The notes: generated by a model from the sequence alone, not told the origin. Shown: positions 1-8,390, counted from the stretch's first letter. The stretch is 64,000 nt of DNA from CAYVUV01 sp964455095 (GCA_964455095.1 CAYVUV010000028.1:1-64000), one strand, 5' to 3'. Numbers and translations are program-made.

Positions 1-490
1 CGTAGAAGGACTGCAGCTCGTCCTCGCCCGGCGGCTGTTCGTCGATGCGCTCGGCGAGCAGGCGCATCTTCTGCACCAGGATGCGGCGCACGACCAGATC
101 GGTGCGGTCGAGCCCGAGCTCGAGCGCGCGCCGGTACAGCGCCTCGGGATCGGCGGCCGGGTCGTCGCTCAGCACCTGCATCTGCTCGATCAGCCAGGTG
201 CGCACGCTGCGATCGTTGCGATCGAGGCCGCGCGCCACCGCTTCGCGCAGCAGCAGCTCCTCCTCGATTGCCTTGTCGATCAGCGCCGCCTCGTCGGCGG
301 GCGTCGCTGCCAAGCCGGTTTCGCGCGTGTAGTCGTTGCGCAGCCGTTCGACGTCCGCCGCCGTGACCGTGATCGGGTCGCTGGTGCGCTCGCCGTACGC
401 CCGCTGCGGCGGCCCGCTCGCCCGCACCAGCAGGAAGAGCAGGCTGCCGCCGGCGACGAAGTGCACCAGCGGGGTGTGCAGGATGCGCAT
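1..490 (-). CDS. Peptidyl-prolyl cis-trans isomerase, PpiC/SurA-like (partial, 3' end outside window)
   Basis: Only the first 163 codons are inside the window; the gene runs off the left edge. The product starts MRILHTPLVHF, followed by a hydrophobic stretch (about residues 8-22) that could be a membrane anchor or uncleaved signal. A helical region rich in Glu, Leu and Arg follows, of the kind that precedes the parvulin domain in periplasmic PpiC-type foldases (EEELLLREAVARGL, then VVRRILVQKM). The parvulin catalytic domain itself would lie outside the window, so the assignment rests on the SurA-like N-terminal part. It is transcribed in the same direction as, and 18 bp downstream of, the DUF3604 gene, so both are probably in one operon. 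The family call is likely; the substrate is unknown. Confidence 0.7.
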   Translation of the reverse strand, partial: MRILHTPLVHFVAGGSLLFLLVRASGPPQRAYGERTSDPITVTAADVERLRNDYTRETGLAATPADEAALIDKAIEEELLLREAVARGLDRNDRSVRTWLIEQMQVLSDDPAADPEALYRRALELGLDRTDLVVRRILVQKMRLLAERIDEQPPGEDELQSFY

Positions 491-508
491 TGTGGAACTC
501 GTTCCGCC

Positions 509-2905
509 TCAGTCTTTGGTTATGAGGTTCCCACTCTTGACCTGCCACAGCCGCGTCGCACTGATCTCGGTCGTGCCGGCCTGCACCAGGATCTCGGCGA
601 AGTGGTCGACGCGGTCGGCGCCGGCCAGCGCCAGCGGCACGGTGCGCAGCCGCAGCAGCGCGGCGCCGGAGCCGCTTTCCTGTAGCCGCAAGCTGCGGAT
701 ACCGCCGATGCTGCCGGCCTTGTCGCGCCAGACGAATCGGCGCGGCCGGCTCTCCTGCAACGTTCCGGCGGGAACGGTCACCTGGTAGATGTCGTCGTCG
801 TCGCGCAGCGTGATGGTGAGGGCCTGCGTGGCGGGCGAGAAGCCGGCCGGCATGGCGCCGAGACGCAGCGTGAGATCGAGCACGTCGCCCTGCGGCGCGC
901 TGCCGAAGCGCACGCGGCCGCGCACGCGCGCCACACCTTCGGGGCGGTACCAGATCGGCGCCGACCAGGCGCGCTCCTGGATGGTCTTCGGCACCGGCGG
1001 ATGCGTCGGGTTCGATCCGTCGTTGCAGCATTCCTCGTAGCCCGCCGGCACCGGGCCCGCGCAGTCGATCCCCTGCGCGGCGCAGTGCAGCGTGCTCCAG
1101 CGGCAGGTCGGGTTCTCGAGCACGCGGGCGTAGTAGAAGGCGCGCTGCGACGGGTCGAACTCGGGATCGCTCCAGACGGCGCACAGCGAGTCCGCGCCCG
1201 GACCGGTCGGCGCGCAATTCTGGTCGACGGAAGCGCCGTTGTTCGCGTCGCCGGCGACGTCGAAGACCTTCTCCTGCGACTGGCCGCTGCCGTCGACCCA
1301 GCCCTTGATGATCTGGACGCGCTGCAGCTGCGTGCCGGCCAGGGTCAGCGTGCCCGGGTCGCGGAAGGCGAGCACAGCGAAGCGCGGGCTCTGATTGCCG
1401 CGCACCGGGCCGAGCTCGCCGCCCATCGGCACGCCGCCGCGGTAGGCGGTGGCGACGAAGTCGGGATCGCCGCACTGCAAGTCCGACTCGCGCCCGCCGA
1501 AGAAACGCAGGATCGGCCGGCTGCCGCTGGTGCCGTAGACCTCGCGCCGCCGCATGGCGGCGAACAGCGCATCGCGCGAGTTCTCCTCCGCCCACACCAC
1601 GGCCAGGCCGCCGGCGTTGCCCTCGATGCCGGCCGGCGTGACGCGCGCCACCATGTAGGCCGGGTTGGCGTGATCGCGCAGGCCGAGGTGGCCGAAGTTG
1701 CCGAAGTCGGTTTCCTCGGTGGCGCCGGGCGTGCTGTTGTGCGTGTCGGTGCTGCCGATGAGGCCGAACCTGAACGGGTTGACGCCGAGCAGCTGATCCT
1801 GTTTCAGGCCCTCGCGCAGCGCGTTGCGCACGTAGTTGAGTGGCGGGAACGTCTGGTTGGGGTCGGAGACGGCGTTGAAGAGCTGCAGGCGGTTGTTCTT
1901 CTCGAAGCCACACAGCTCGTCGGTCGACTGCACGCCCGGCCGGCACTCCGAGTCGCCCTTGTGCTGGTTCATCTCGACCAGCGGCTCCATTGCGGCGCGG
2001 ACGGTCGCGTCGGCGGCGGTCAGCGGGCTGCCGTCGGCGTTGACCGGCGCGAACATCAGCCCGCCGCTGACGTTCGGGTTGTGCGGGATCGCCAGCACGT
2101 CACAGCCGTTGGCGGCATCCAGACACTGCGCGTGGAGCTCGCTCCAGAGTCCCTGCGGGGTGGGCTCCTCCATGAAGCTGATCGGCAGGGCGGGGACGAC
2201 CTCGTTGCGGAAGATGACGTTGCGGTGCAGGTTGTTGCCGAGCGGCTGGCCGCTCCACTCGTAGCCGACGAAGGTGGTGAAGGTGCACGCCGCGCTGCGG
2301 TCGTAGAACTGCTCCGCCGCGGCTTGCGTGTCCTGCCAGATCAAGGAGGCCTGGGCGAGACAGTTCGACCCGTCCGGCTCGCACCAGGCGAAACGCTGCG
2401 GCGGGTTGAGCGCGCCGTAGCCGAGCAGGAAGAGGATGACGCCCGGCGGCGGGAGCAGGTTGGGCAGCGGGTTGATCGGCGCTGCGAGCTGATTGCGGGC
2501 CGAGACGCACTCGGCCGAATCGTATCCGATCAGACCCGGCGTCAGGCAGATCTGGATCTCGCCGAACTGCTCGGCGTGATCGGTGACGGCGGTGAAGTCG
2601 AGCGGGCGCCGCAGCTGCGCGGTACGGGTCGCCACGCCCATCCCGTCGTACGGCGGCAGGCCGATCGATTGGCCGAGCGCGAAGCGGTAGGCGCCGCGCG
2701 GGTCCTCGCGCGTGCCGGCGAAGACCGCGTCGGAGGAGTAGGCGGTGTGGACGTGCGTGTCGCCAAAGTGTGGTTGGCGAAAGACGTCGAAGCTGGCACA
2801 CGGCTGGCGCGTCTCGGTGCGCGCCCACGGTCCGGGCACCGTCTGCGCCTGAGTAGTGCCCGCCGCGAGCGCGATCAGCGCCGCGATGGTTCCGATGCCC
2901 TTCAT
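509..2905 (-). CDS. Secreted DUF3604 domain protein
   Basis: A 798-residue protein with a clear signal peptide (MKGIGTIAALIALAAGTTQA, then QT). The mature part carries the DUF3604 signature: an N-terminal FGDTHVHTAYSSDA with a PHP-like His pair, later FTAVTDHAEQFGE, AIPHNPN, and GLIGSTDTHNSTPGA. These His/Asp clusters resemble metal ligands of PHP-type phosphoesterases, but no reaction is established for the family. The frame stays open about 550 bp upstream, but that part overlaps the next gene antisense-free and has shadow composition. I chose the ATG at 2905 because it begins the signal peptide. A PpiC-type isomerase follows within 18 bp; pairing of the two families is familiar from other genomes and suggests a periplasmic role. 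Confidence 0.9.
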   Translation of the reverse strand: MKGIGTIAALIALAAGTTQAQTVPGPWARTETRQPCASFDVFRQPHFGDTHVHTAYSSDAVFAGTREDPRGAYRFALGQSIGLPPYDGMGVATRTAQLRRPLDFTAVTDHAEQFGEIQICLTPGLIGYDSAECVSARNQLAAPINPLPNLLPPPGVILFLLGYGALNPPQRFAWCEPDGSNCLAQASLIWQDTQAAAEQFYDRSAACTFTTFVGYEWSGQPLGNNLHRNVIFRNEVVPALPISFMEEPTPQGLWSELHAQCLDAANGCDVLAIPHNPNVSGGLMFAPVNADGSPLTAADATVRAAMEPLVEMNQHKGDSECRPGVQSTDELCGFEKNNRLQLFNAVSDPNQTFPPLNYVRNALREGLKQDQLLGVNPFRFGLIGSTDTHNSTPGATEETDFGNFGHLGLRDHANPAYMVARVTPAGIEGNAGGLAVVWAEENSRDALFAAMRRREVYGTSGSRPILRFFGGRESDLQCGDPDFVATAYRGGVPMGGELGPVRGNQSPRFAVLAFRDPGTLTLAGTQLQRVQIIKGWVDGSGQSQEKVFDVAGDANNGASVDQNCAPTGPGADSLCAVWSDPEFDPSQRAFYYARVLENPTCRWSTLHCAAQGIDCAGPVPAGYEECCNDGSNPTHPPVPKTIQERAWSAPIWYRPEGVARVRGRVRFGSAPQGDVLDLTLRLGAMPAGFSPATQALTITLRDDDDIYQVTVPAGTLQESRPRRFVWRDKAGSIGGIRSLRLQESGSGAALLRLRTVPLALAGADRVDHFAEILVQAGTTEISATRLWQVKSGNLITKD

Positions 2906-2939
2906 TGTCTTCCCCCTTGTGTAACGAACTTCCGACCGG

Positions 2940-3584
2940 TCAGGACCGCCCAGCGAGCTGGGCGGCGAGACGATCGATACTCGGCTGCGCGACGACGGCG
3001 ACGACGCGATCGGCGGCGGGCTCGGTGCGGACCTCGGCCTCGCCGATCCACGCCACGCCGAGCCTGGCGAAGCGGCGTCCGTCGCCGAGGATGGTGCCTT
3101 CGACGCGCAAATGCGCGCTCGGCGTCTGCTGCAGCGCGGTGCCCGGCGCGACCAGCTCGAAGACGATGCGACCGCCGCTCGGCAGCGGATCGACCGGCGC
3201 GCTCTCGGGTACCGTGCCGCAGACGATGGTGCGCTGCATGCCGGCGGCCTTGTGAACGTGCCGTTCCTGGAAGTCGGGCCGGCTCTGCATTGCCATGAAG
3301 GCGCGGCGCGACGGATAGCAGACGATGCCGACGCGATCCCATTCGCTGCCGGACTCGACATCGCCGAAGAATACCACGTGCGCGCCGATCGCCGCCAGGA
3401 TGTCGAGCGGCGCGTAGCGGTCGTCGGCCTCGCGCCCACTGATGGGGTTGTCACCGCCCGCGCCGTAGTCGGCGCGGGCGCGGTACTTCATGAAGTTCAC
3501 CATCAGGATCGGACCGTCCTGCTCGGGCGGACAGGTGGCCAGATGCGAGGCGTATTCGGGGTCGATGGTTCCGTACGATGGCAT
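2940..3584 (-). CDS. DUF1330-like protein of unknown function
   Basis: 214 residues. The N-terminal part (ILMVNFMKYRARADYG, then VVFFGDVES, and VGIVCYPSRRAFMAMQ with a C-terminal helix) has the pattern of the DUF1330/EthD-like dimeric alpha-beta barrel fold. The second half (about 120-214) is not recognised. A Shine-Dalgarno-like GAGGA lies just upstream of the ATG. The gene lies 34 bp upstream of the DUF3604 gene and could be the first gene of that operon. A sequence closely matching the TetR-type operator near 6294 lies about 117 bp upstream of its start, so the same regulator may control it. No function can be assigned. Confidence 0.75.
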   Translation of the reverse strand: MPSYGTIDPEYASHLATCPPEQDGPILMVNFMKYRARADYGAGGDNPISGREADDRYAPLDILAAIGAHVVFFGDVESGSEWDRVGIVCYPSRRAFMAMQSRPDFQERHVHKAAGMQRTIVCGTVPESAPVDPLPSGGRIVFELVAPGTALQQTPSAHLRVEGTILGDGRRFARLGVAWIGEAEVRTEPAADRVVAVVAQPSIDRLAAQLAGRS

Positions 3585-3700
3585 GGGTCCTCACTCGGGT
3601 AGCGGAGATGCTGCGCGCGATGGGCAAAACCGGTGCCGGTAAGAATGGCCGTCTTGCCCCGGCGAACCGCTTCATCCCCCCTATCGTCTTGCTCAATTTG

Positions 3701-3720
3701 CAGTCTCTATGTCAATAGTT
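3701..3720. promoter_or_regulatory. Second operator-like site for the neighbouring TetR regulator
   Basis: The core CTCTATGTCAATAG (3705-3718) differs by one base from CTCTATGCCAATAG inside the long palindrome near 6294. On the minus strand it reads CTATTGACATAGAG and contains a perfect -35 hexamer TTGACA, which would serve the gene starting at 3584. The outer arms are not palindromic here, so binding may be weaker. Functional assignment is inference. Confidence 0.45.
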
Positions 3721-3756
3721 TTGGGCGTGGCCCGGTAGTGCAGGCCGCCGCGTCGA

Positions 3757-4695
3757 TCAGGCGGGCGGGCCGAGCCAGTCGATGAGCGCGCGGGTGAATT
3801 CCTCGGGCACGTCCTCTTGCAGAAAATGCCCGCCGCCGGCGAGGATGGCGTGCGGTTGACCCAACGCGCCGGGCACGCGCTCGACGAACTGCCGGTAGCC
3901 GGCCGGCGCGACGATATCGCGGTCGCTGTAGAGGGTCACGAACGGGCCGGCGAAGCGCTCGACGACCTTCCAGGCGTGCCAATTGTCGGCCAGCATCGGG
4001 TTGTCGGGCCGGGTCGGCAGCAGCTGCGTGAAGGCCCGGCTGCCGATGGTCAGCGCCTGGTCGGGGTAGGGTGCCTGATAGCCGCGGCGCACGGCGTCGG
4101 AGACCGGCGTCGCCATACACATCTCGAGCATGGTCCACGGCTCCCATGCCGGCGCCTCGCGCGCCATGGCCTGGAACGCGGCGAAGGGGCCGCGCGCTTC
4201 GATCGGGCCCGGCGGCAGCGGCTCGGCGGGGTCGCGCTCGGGCAGCCCGGTGTTGGAGATCGCGACGCGCGCGACGCGCGCGGGCTGCTCGGCGAGGATG
4301 CGCAGGCCGATGATGCCGCCCCAGTCGTGCAGGGCGAAGGTAATGCGGTCGAGCCCGAGCGCATCGATCAGCGTCGCGCGCATCCACGCGACGTGGCGCG
4401 CGACGGTGTAATCGGCCAGCGCGCTCGGCTTGTCGGACAGGCCCATGCCGACCAGATCGGGCGCGATGGCGCGGTAGCCGCGCGCCGCGACGGCGGCGAT
4501 CTGCCGGCGCCAGATGTACGACCACGACGGATTGCCGTGCAGGAAGACGACGGCGGGGGCGTCGCGCGGCCCCTCGTCGACGTAGTGGACGCGCAAGGTT
4601 CCGCCGGCGCCGTCGGGCACGGCGACGTAGTGCGAGGCGAACGGGTAGTCGGCCAGCGCGGTGGTCAGGCCGGCGGGCGAAGTCAGGATCTTCAT
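3757..4695 (-). CDS. Haloalkane dehalogenase-like alpha/beta hydrolase
   Basis: 312 residues, the usual length of the haloalkane dehalogenase family. Visible motifs are the oxyanion/halide region HGNPSWSYIWR, then PDLVGMGLSDKP, the nucleophile elbow ALHDWGG (Asp in place of Ser, as in dehalogenases and epoxide hydrolases), and the catalytic His in GGGHFLQEDVPEE. HGNP followed by a Trp three residues later is typical of dehalogenases, whose halide-stabilising residues are Asn/Trp. Substrate preference cannot be read from the sequence. The start ATG overlaps the stop of the membrane protein gene by 4 bp (ATGA), implying translational coupling. It is the last gene of the operon starting with the DUF2855 gene, probably under TetR control. 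Confidence 0.85.
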   Translation of the reverse strand: MKILTSPAGLTTALADYPFASHYVAVPDGAGGTLRVHYVDEGPRDAPAVVFLHGNPSWSYIWRRQIAAVAARGYRAIAPDLVGMGLSDKPSALADYTVARHVAWMRATLIDALGLDRITFALHDWGGIIGLRILAEQPARVARVAISNTGLPERDPAEPLPPGPIEARGPFAAFQAMAREAPAWEPWTMLEMCMATPVSDAVRRGYQAPYPDQALTIGSRAFTQLLPTRPDNPMLADNWHAWKVVERFAGPFVTLYSDRDIVAPAGYRQFVERVPGALGQPHAILAGGGHFLQEDVPEEFTRALIDWLGPPA

Positions 4696-5123
4696 ATCGA
4701 AGCCTCCGCGCGCAACGACAGCGCCAGCGCGATGATCAGCAGCGGCACGCCGACCAGGACCGCGTAGTGCTCGGGCGGGTGATGGCTGCCGCCCTTGGTC
4801 ACCCAGGCGTTGAGCGCGTGCAGCGAGCGCTCGAGCAGGACGACGGCGAGCGTCAGCGGCACGAAGCTGCGATAGCGCAGCGAGACGATCAGCATGACGA
4901 GGCCGAGCGCGATCTGCGTCGCGCCGGCCCAGGCGAAGAGCGCGATGATCACGGTGCCGCACTGGCTCAGGTCGATGCCGGCGATGACGCCGGCGCCGCC
5001 GTCGGGCAGGAAGGTGTGGATGCAGCCGGGCCCGATGGTCAGCACGGCGAGCAGCGTGAGCAAGCGCGCCGACAGCATCGCGCCGCGGTACGCGTCGTTG
5101 GTCGAGGGGGGGAACATCGCCAT
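4692..5123 (-). CDS. Small integral membrane protein, four predicted TM helices
   Basis: 143 residues with four hydrophobic segments: about 16-35 (LLTLLAVLTIGPG), 53-77 (VIIALFAWAGATQIALGLVML), 83-103 (FVPLTLAVVLLERSLHAL), and 118-138 (AVLVGVPLLIIALALSL). No enzymatic motif is visible. An in-frame ATG at 5117 is an alternative start; 5123 is used because a purine-rich stretch precedes it at a suitable distance. It lies 11 bp after the DUF2855 gene and overlaps the hydrolase gene by 4 bp, so the three genes form one operon. Function unknown. Confidence 0.8.
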   Translation of the reverse strand: MAMFPPSTNDAYRGAMLSARLLTLLAVLTIGPGCIHTFLPDGGAGVIAGIDLSQCGTVIIALFAWAGATQIALGLVMLIVSLRYRSFVPLTLAVVLLERSLHALNAWVTKGGSHHPPEHYAVLVGVPLLIIALALSLRAEASI

Positions 5124-5134
5124 GCGATCGCCGC

Positions 5135-6241
5135 TCAAGCGCCGGGGAACATCGACAGCACATGCCCCTGGTGCGGCAGGGCGCGGCCTTCGAGGATGTC
5201 GCGATAGACACGCTCGACCTCGGCCGGCCCGTCGCCGCGCACGATCTCCAGCCATTCGTCGGAGAAGGCGAGAAAGGCCCGCCACGCGTCGCCGAGCCGT
5301 TGCTGGAAGCCGGCCGGGCCCCACTCCGACTGGCGCTTCTCGAGTTGCGCCGGGGCGAAGAAGAAAGCGGGAGCGGCGCCGGGCAGATCGCGGCTGCGGC
5401 CGCCGCGATCCCAGTGCGTGGCGCCGACGATGCCGCTGTACACGACGCGCTCGCCGAGGTGCTCGTGCAGGGCGCGCACCACGGCCGCGTCGCCGGAGTG
5501 ATCGACGAACGCGGTCGGCACGTCTGACGGCAGGGAGGCGATCTCATCGTAGGTGCGCACCTCGCCGTAGCAGCCGAGGCGCTCGACGAAGGCGCGGTTG
5601 CGCGCCGAGGTCAGTCCGATCACTCGACCGCTGCCGCGGCGCGACAGCAGGAAGGCGAGGGCGATGGCCGTTTTGCTCGAGGCGCTGGAGATGACGAACG
5701 TGCCGGCGCCGAAGGCGCGGTTGTCGGCCAGGAAGTCGTCGACCAGGAACGAGGTGATGAACAGCCCGCGCAGGAGCATGTGGGCATCCTCGCGCGCTGC
5801 TTCGTAGAGGGAATCGGCGGCTACCCGCGTGTACTGCCGATAGGCCAGGGCAGTTCCACTGCGGTGCGGCGCCATGTCGAGGAAGTGGCCGCTGCGCACT
5901 TCGCCGGCGTCGATGGCCAGATGCGTCGACATCGGAAAGAAGCCGAACACGCGCTCGCCGGTGACGACGTCGGGATGGCGCGTCGCGACGACGTCGCCGA
6001 AGCCCATGACGGGAATACGGCCCCACGGCGCCTCGGCAGGAAAGAAGCTCCAGTAGCCCAGCATGTCGCCGGTCAGGGCGTAGGTGACGTTGTTGGCCGT
6101 CAGGGCGAAGCGGTCGACGCGCAAGAGCACCTGGCCGTCATGCAGTGTGTGCAGCGGCGGCGCGGGTGCGACGCGACACTGGCGCCAGTCGTCGCGCCGC
6201 ACGGCGAAGTCGACGGCGTCCGGTCCGGTGATGCTTTCCAT
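5135..6241 (-). CDS. DUF2855 family protein (MDR-like oxidoreductase fold)
   Basis: 368 residues, the usual family length. The N-terminal part (VLLRVDRFALTANNVTYALTG and IPVMGFGDVVAT) resembles the GroES-like domain of medium-chain dehydrogenases. The central part (GAGTFVISSASSKTAIALAFLLSRRG, then VIGLTSARNRAFVERLGCY) resembles the Rossmann nucleotide-binding fold with a serine-rich loop, as is typical for DUF2855 proteins. No catalytic zinc ligands are visible, so it may be a zinc-free quinone-reductase-like enzyme; the reaction is unknown. It is the first gene of the operon with the membrane protein and the haloalkane dehalogenase-like hydrolase, divergent from the TetR gene across 110 bp. 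Confidence 0.85.
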   Translation of the reverse strand: MESITGPDAVDFAVRRDDWRQCRVAPAPPLHTLHDGQVLLRVDRFALTANNVTYALTGDMLGYWSFFPAEAPWGRIPVMGFGDVVATRHPDVVTGERVFGFFPMSTHLAIDAGEVRSGHFLDMAPHRSGTALAYRQYTRVAADSLYEAAREDAHMLLRGLFITSFLVDDFLADNRAFGAGTFVISSASSKTAIALAFLLSRRGSGRVIGLTSARNRAFVERLGCYGEVRTYDEIASLPSDVPTAFVDHSGDAAVVRALHEHLGERVVYSGIVGATHWDRGGRSRDLPGAAPAFFFAPAQLEKRQSEWGPAGFQQRLGDAWRAFLAFSDEWLEIVRGDGPAEVERVYRDILEGRALPHQGHVLSMFPGA

Positions 6242-6281
6242 GCGGCCCCCCTGTCAGTCGCGTGATGAGCTGAAACAGATG

Positions 6282-6307
6282 ACACACTCTATGCCAATAG
6301 ATTGTGT
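6282..6307. promoter_or_regulatory. Palindromic TetR-family operator in the divergent promoter
   Basis: A 26-bp dyad: left arm ACACA-c-TCTAT, spacer GCCA, right arm ATAGA-t-TGTGT; ten of eleven arm positions pair. It lies between the divergent DUF2855 operon (start 6241) and the TetR gene (start 6352). The position, length and two-half-site form are those of a TetR-type operator. The minus strand holds a -35-like TTGGCA inside the dyad, so a bound repressor would block the operon promoter. Its core is repeated at 3705-3718. Confidence 0.7.
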
Positions 6308-6351
6308 AGCGTCAACCGGCTGGCTCGATCCGCGGCCGCCGATCTGACAAT

Positions 6352-6966
6352 GTGTTCGCCGTGAAGAAGGCGAACCCCATCGAAGCGGCGGCCCTCGACG
6401 GGCGTTTCCGCCGCGGCGAACGCAGCCGCCAGGCGATCGTCGCCGCCCTCTTCGAGCTGGTCGGGCGCGGGGTGTTGCGGCCCACGGCGCAGCAGGTGGC
6501 CGACCAGGCCGGCGTCGGCATTCGCAGCGTCTTCCGTCACTTCTCCGAGATGGACAGCCTCTACGCCGCCATGGACGCGCGCCTCGAAGGCGACGCGCTG
6601 CAGATCCTGCGCGGTGGCGCGCGCGGCGGCCGCCTGGAAGAGCGCATCGTCGGACTGGTGCGCCAGCGCGTTGCGCTGTTCGAACGCGTCGCGCCTTACA
6701 AGCGCTCGGCCAACCTGCAGCGCTGGCGCTCGCGCTTCCTGCAGGGGCGGCACCAGTACATGCAACGGGCGCTGCACGAGGATCAGCTCGAATGGCTGCC
6801 CGAGCTGGCGCAGGCGCCGGCCGACCTGGTCGAGGCGGTCGATCTCGCCCTCAGCTTCGAGGCGTGGGACGTGCTGCGCGGCGACCGCAAGCTGAGCGCC
6901 AAGCTCGCGGCCGCGGTCCTCGAGCGCACGGTGCGCGCGTTGGTTCAGACGCGACCGCGGGGCTGA
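6352..6966 (+). CDS. TetR family transcriptional regulator
   Basis: 204 residues. The N-terminal helix-turn-helix is clear: RSRQAIVAALFELVGRGVL, then PTAQQVADQAGVGIRSVFRHF and SEMDSLYAAM, covering about residues 22-72. The C-terminal ligand-binding domain is all-helical and has no family-specific motif. The gene is divergent from the DUF2855/hydrolase operon with a 26-bp palindrome in the shared intergenic region, so it most likely represses that operon and itself. The inducer may be a hydrophobic substrate of the operon enzymes, but that is inference. No good Shine-Dalgarno sequence precedes the ATG; an internal GTG four codons on is possible. Confidence 0.85.
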   Translation: MFAVKKANPIEAAALDGRFRRGERSRQAIVAALFELVGRGVLRPTAQQVADQAGVGIRSVFRHFSEMDSLYAAMDARLEGDALQILRGGARGGRLEERIVGLVRQRVALFERVAPYKRSANLQRWRSRFLQGRHQYMQRALHEDQLEWLPELAQAPADLVEAVDLALSFEAWDVLRGDRKLSAKLAAAVLERTVRALVQTRPRG

Positions 6967-6991
6967 GCGGTTGGTCGCCCGTCGTGGAGCG

Positions 6992-7199
6992 TCAGATCGA
7001 AGACGGTTGCTGCTGCTCGTACCGGTAGTCGGACACGCCGGTGCGGAAGAAGTTCGGACTCTGCACCGAAGGCATACGCCGCTGGATGGCGCGGTGGAAG
7101 GTGGCGTACGTGCCGTTGAAATTGTCCACCGTTCCACACCTTGCGCAGCGTCTCCGTGAACGGGCCATTGCGGTTGCCGTCGGCGGAGAGGTAGTCGGC
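6992..7199 (-). pseudogene. Remnant of a caspase-like (C14/metacaspase) protein, C-terminal end only
   Basis: Read on the minus strand, two overlapping frames give DYLSADGNRNGPFTETLRKVW and, after a one-base shift near 7130, NFNGTYATFHRAIQRRMP followed by SVQSPNFFRTG. This is the pattern of the last 60 or so residues of caspase-like (peptidase C14) proteins, in which the small-subunit end reads roughly GLFT..LLKVWN...F.GNY..FH.AI...MP..QTPN...G. The catalytic His and Cys regions are missing. It abuts the end of the broken CHAP gene, as if a deletion had joined two genes. The family call comes from memory of the motif, not a search. Confidence 0.55.
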
Positions 7200-7212
7200 A
7201 TCGCGCCGAGGC

Positions 7213-7991
7213 CTAAGGCGGCGCTGTAGTCGATGAACCCCTTGTTGATCTGTGCGATCTAGCGGCCGTCGCCTTGGAATACGCCGACGCCCTCACGCGA
7301 TCCGCCGTCGTTGGTGTTACCCTCGATGGTGACGAGCTTTCCGCCCCCCACTTCGATCACGAGACAGGTGTGACCGGTGCCGCCGCCGAAGTCGATGACG
7401 AAGATGTGCCCCAGCGGCACCAGCCCGGGATCGGCGACGGCGCGGCTCTGCGTGATGCGCGGGATGCCGCGCTGCCCTGCTCTCGCTCAGTGATCGAGCA
7501 CGCCGGCGGTCCTGATCATCGGGTTCGGTCGGCCCAGCGCGCTGGCGGGCTCGTCGAAGCAGAAATAGACAAAGGCCCACACCAGGGGAGCCGGTCCTTC
7601 GGGTTGAGGCCGACACGTCGGATGTACTCGTCGACCTCCAGCCCGCGGTTCGACCCGGGCGGCTGCTCCATCACCCCGAGTTGCGTCTTGGCGACCTTGA
7701 GCGCCTTGGTCAACAGGCCAGCCGCCGGTTTGTCCGCCGTGGGCACGGTCTCTCCACCAAACAGCGCCGCCCAGGCGATCGATCCGATCTTGCCGTCGAC
7801 CACCAGGGGCAGGCCGTCGGTGTCGGGAAAGCGCGCCTGGAACAGGTTGACTGCCGCTTCGGTTTGCTTGCCGAAGTCTCCGTCAAGGTCTACGGGTCCG
7901 CAGCCACGCGCGTTCAACTGTCGCTGGACTTAACGACCGCCTCGTCCGCAGCGCCCTTCTTGATCACTCGTCCGGGATACGTTGATGCCAT
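7213..7991 (-). pseudogene. Broken peptidoglycan-binding/CHAP-type cell-wall hydrolase
   Basis: A good ribosome site (AAGGAGGAGACGGAGC) precedes MASTYPGRVIKKGAADEAVVK. A lost base near 7930 then shifts the frame; the next frame continues QRQLNARGCGPVDLDGDFG with a PG_binding_1-like repeat ending near GSIAWAALFG. A linker (KALKVAKTQLGV, EQPPGSNRG) leads to PWC, where a second lost base near 7580 breaks the frame before AFVYFCFDEP. The rest reads RTAGVLDH, stop (7487-7489), IPRITQSRA, then IFVIDFGGGTGHTCLVIEV, GNTNDGG, a second stop (7259-7261), and INKGFIDYS. The Cys (PWC) and His (TGHTCLV) fit a CHAP amidase. Two frameshifts plus two nonsense codons make it inactive. Confidence 0.75.
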
Positions 7992-8031
7992 GCTCCGTCT
8001 CCTCCTTGTGTTGGTGACGTGCCGGGTTGCG

Positions 8032-8390
8032 TCAATCCTTCCATTCGATGCCCAGGTCTTTGATCAGACGACTGAAGGCGACAGTCTTGTGCAGCAGCGC
8101 GGCGCCCTGTTCGATCAGCAGGTCGACCTCCGAGGACGGCAACTGCAGCGTGGTCGGAATCGCGTTGAGCTCCGCGCGAAGCCGAACACGGGCCTGAACG
8201 ACAACTTCCGTCGCGCCTGCTGCGAGGTCAGTTCAATGAGCTCGATGATCTGTTCGGGATCAGCCGGCTCATCAATCGCGAAACTGTGCATGCCGCGCTC
8301 AATTTCGCATGTCCGATTCGTCGACGCGAAGTCGTCCCCGTCGAGCAGCACGCGACGCGGCGTGGGGTAGTTCACTCGCAAGAATTCCAT
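8032..8390 (-). pseudogene. Frameshifted small protein with PEGA-like N-terminus
   Basis: Translation from the ATG at 8390 (AGGGAAGAAG upstream) gives MEFLRVNYPTPRRVLLDGDD, then TNRTCEIERGMHSFAI, the pattern of a short PEGA-type beta domain. After about 60 residues a one-base shift somewhere between 8170 and 8225 is needed to reach the second conserved-looking part, which reads AELNAIPTTLQLPSSEVDLL and ends RLIKDLGIEWKD at a stop at 8032-8034. That tail resembles C-termini seen on patatin-like phospholipases, but this is weak. It would be the first gene of a decayed operon with the CHAP hydrolase, and its upstream region carries a copy of the promoter element also found before the SARP gene. 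Confidence 0.55.

Noticed and set aside
2908..3454. Extension of the DUF3604 gene upstream of 2905
   Set aside because: It would destroy the signal peptide and overlap the DUF1330-like gene in another frame.
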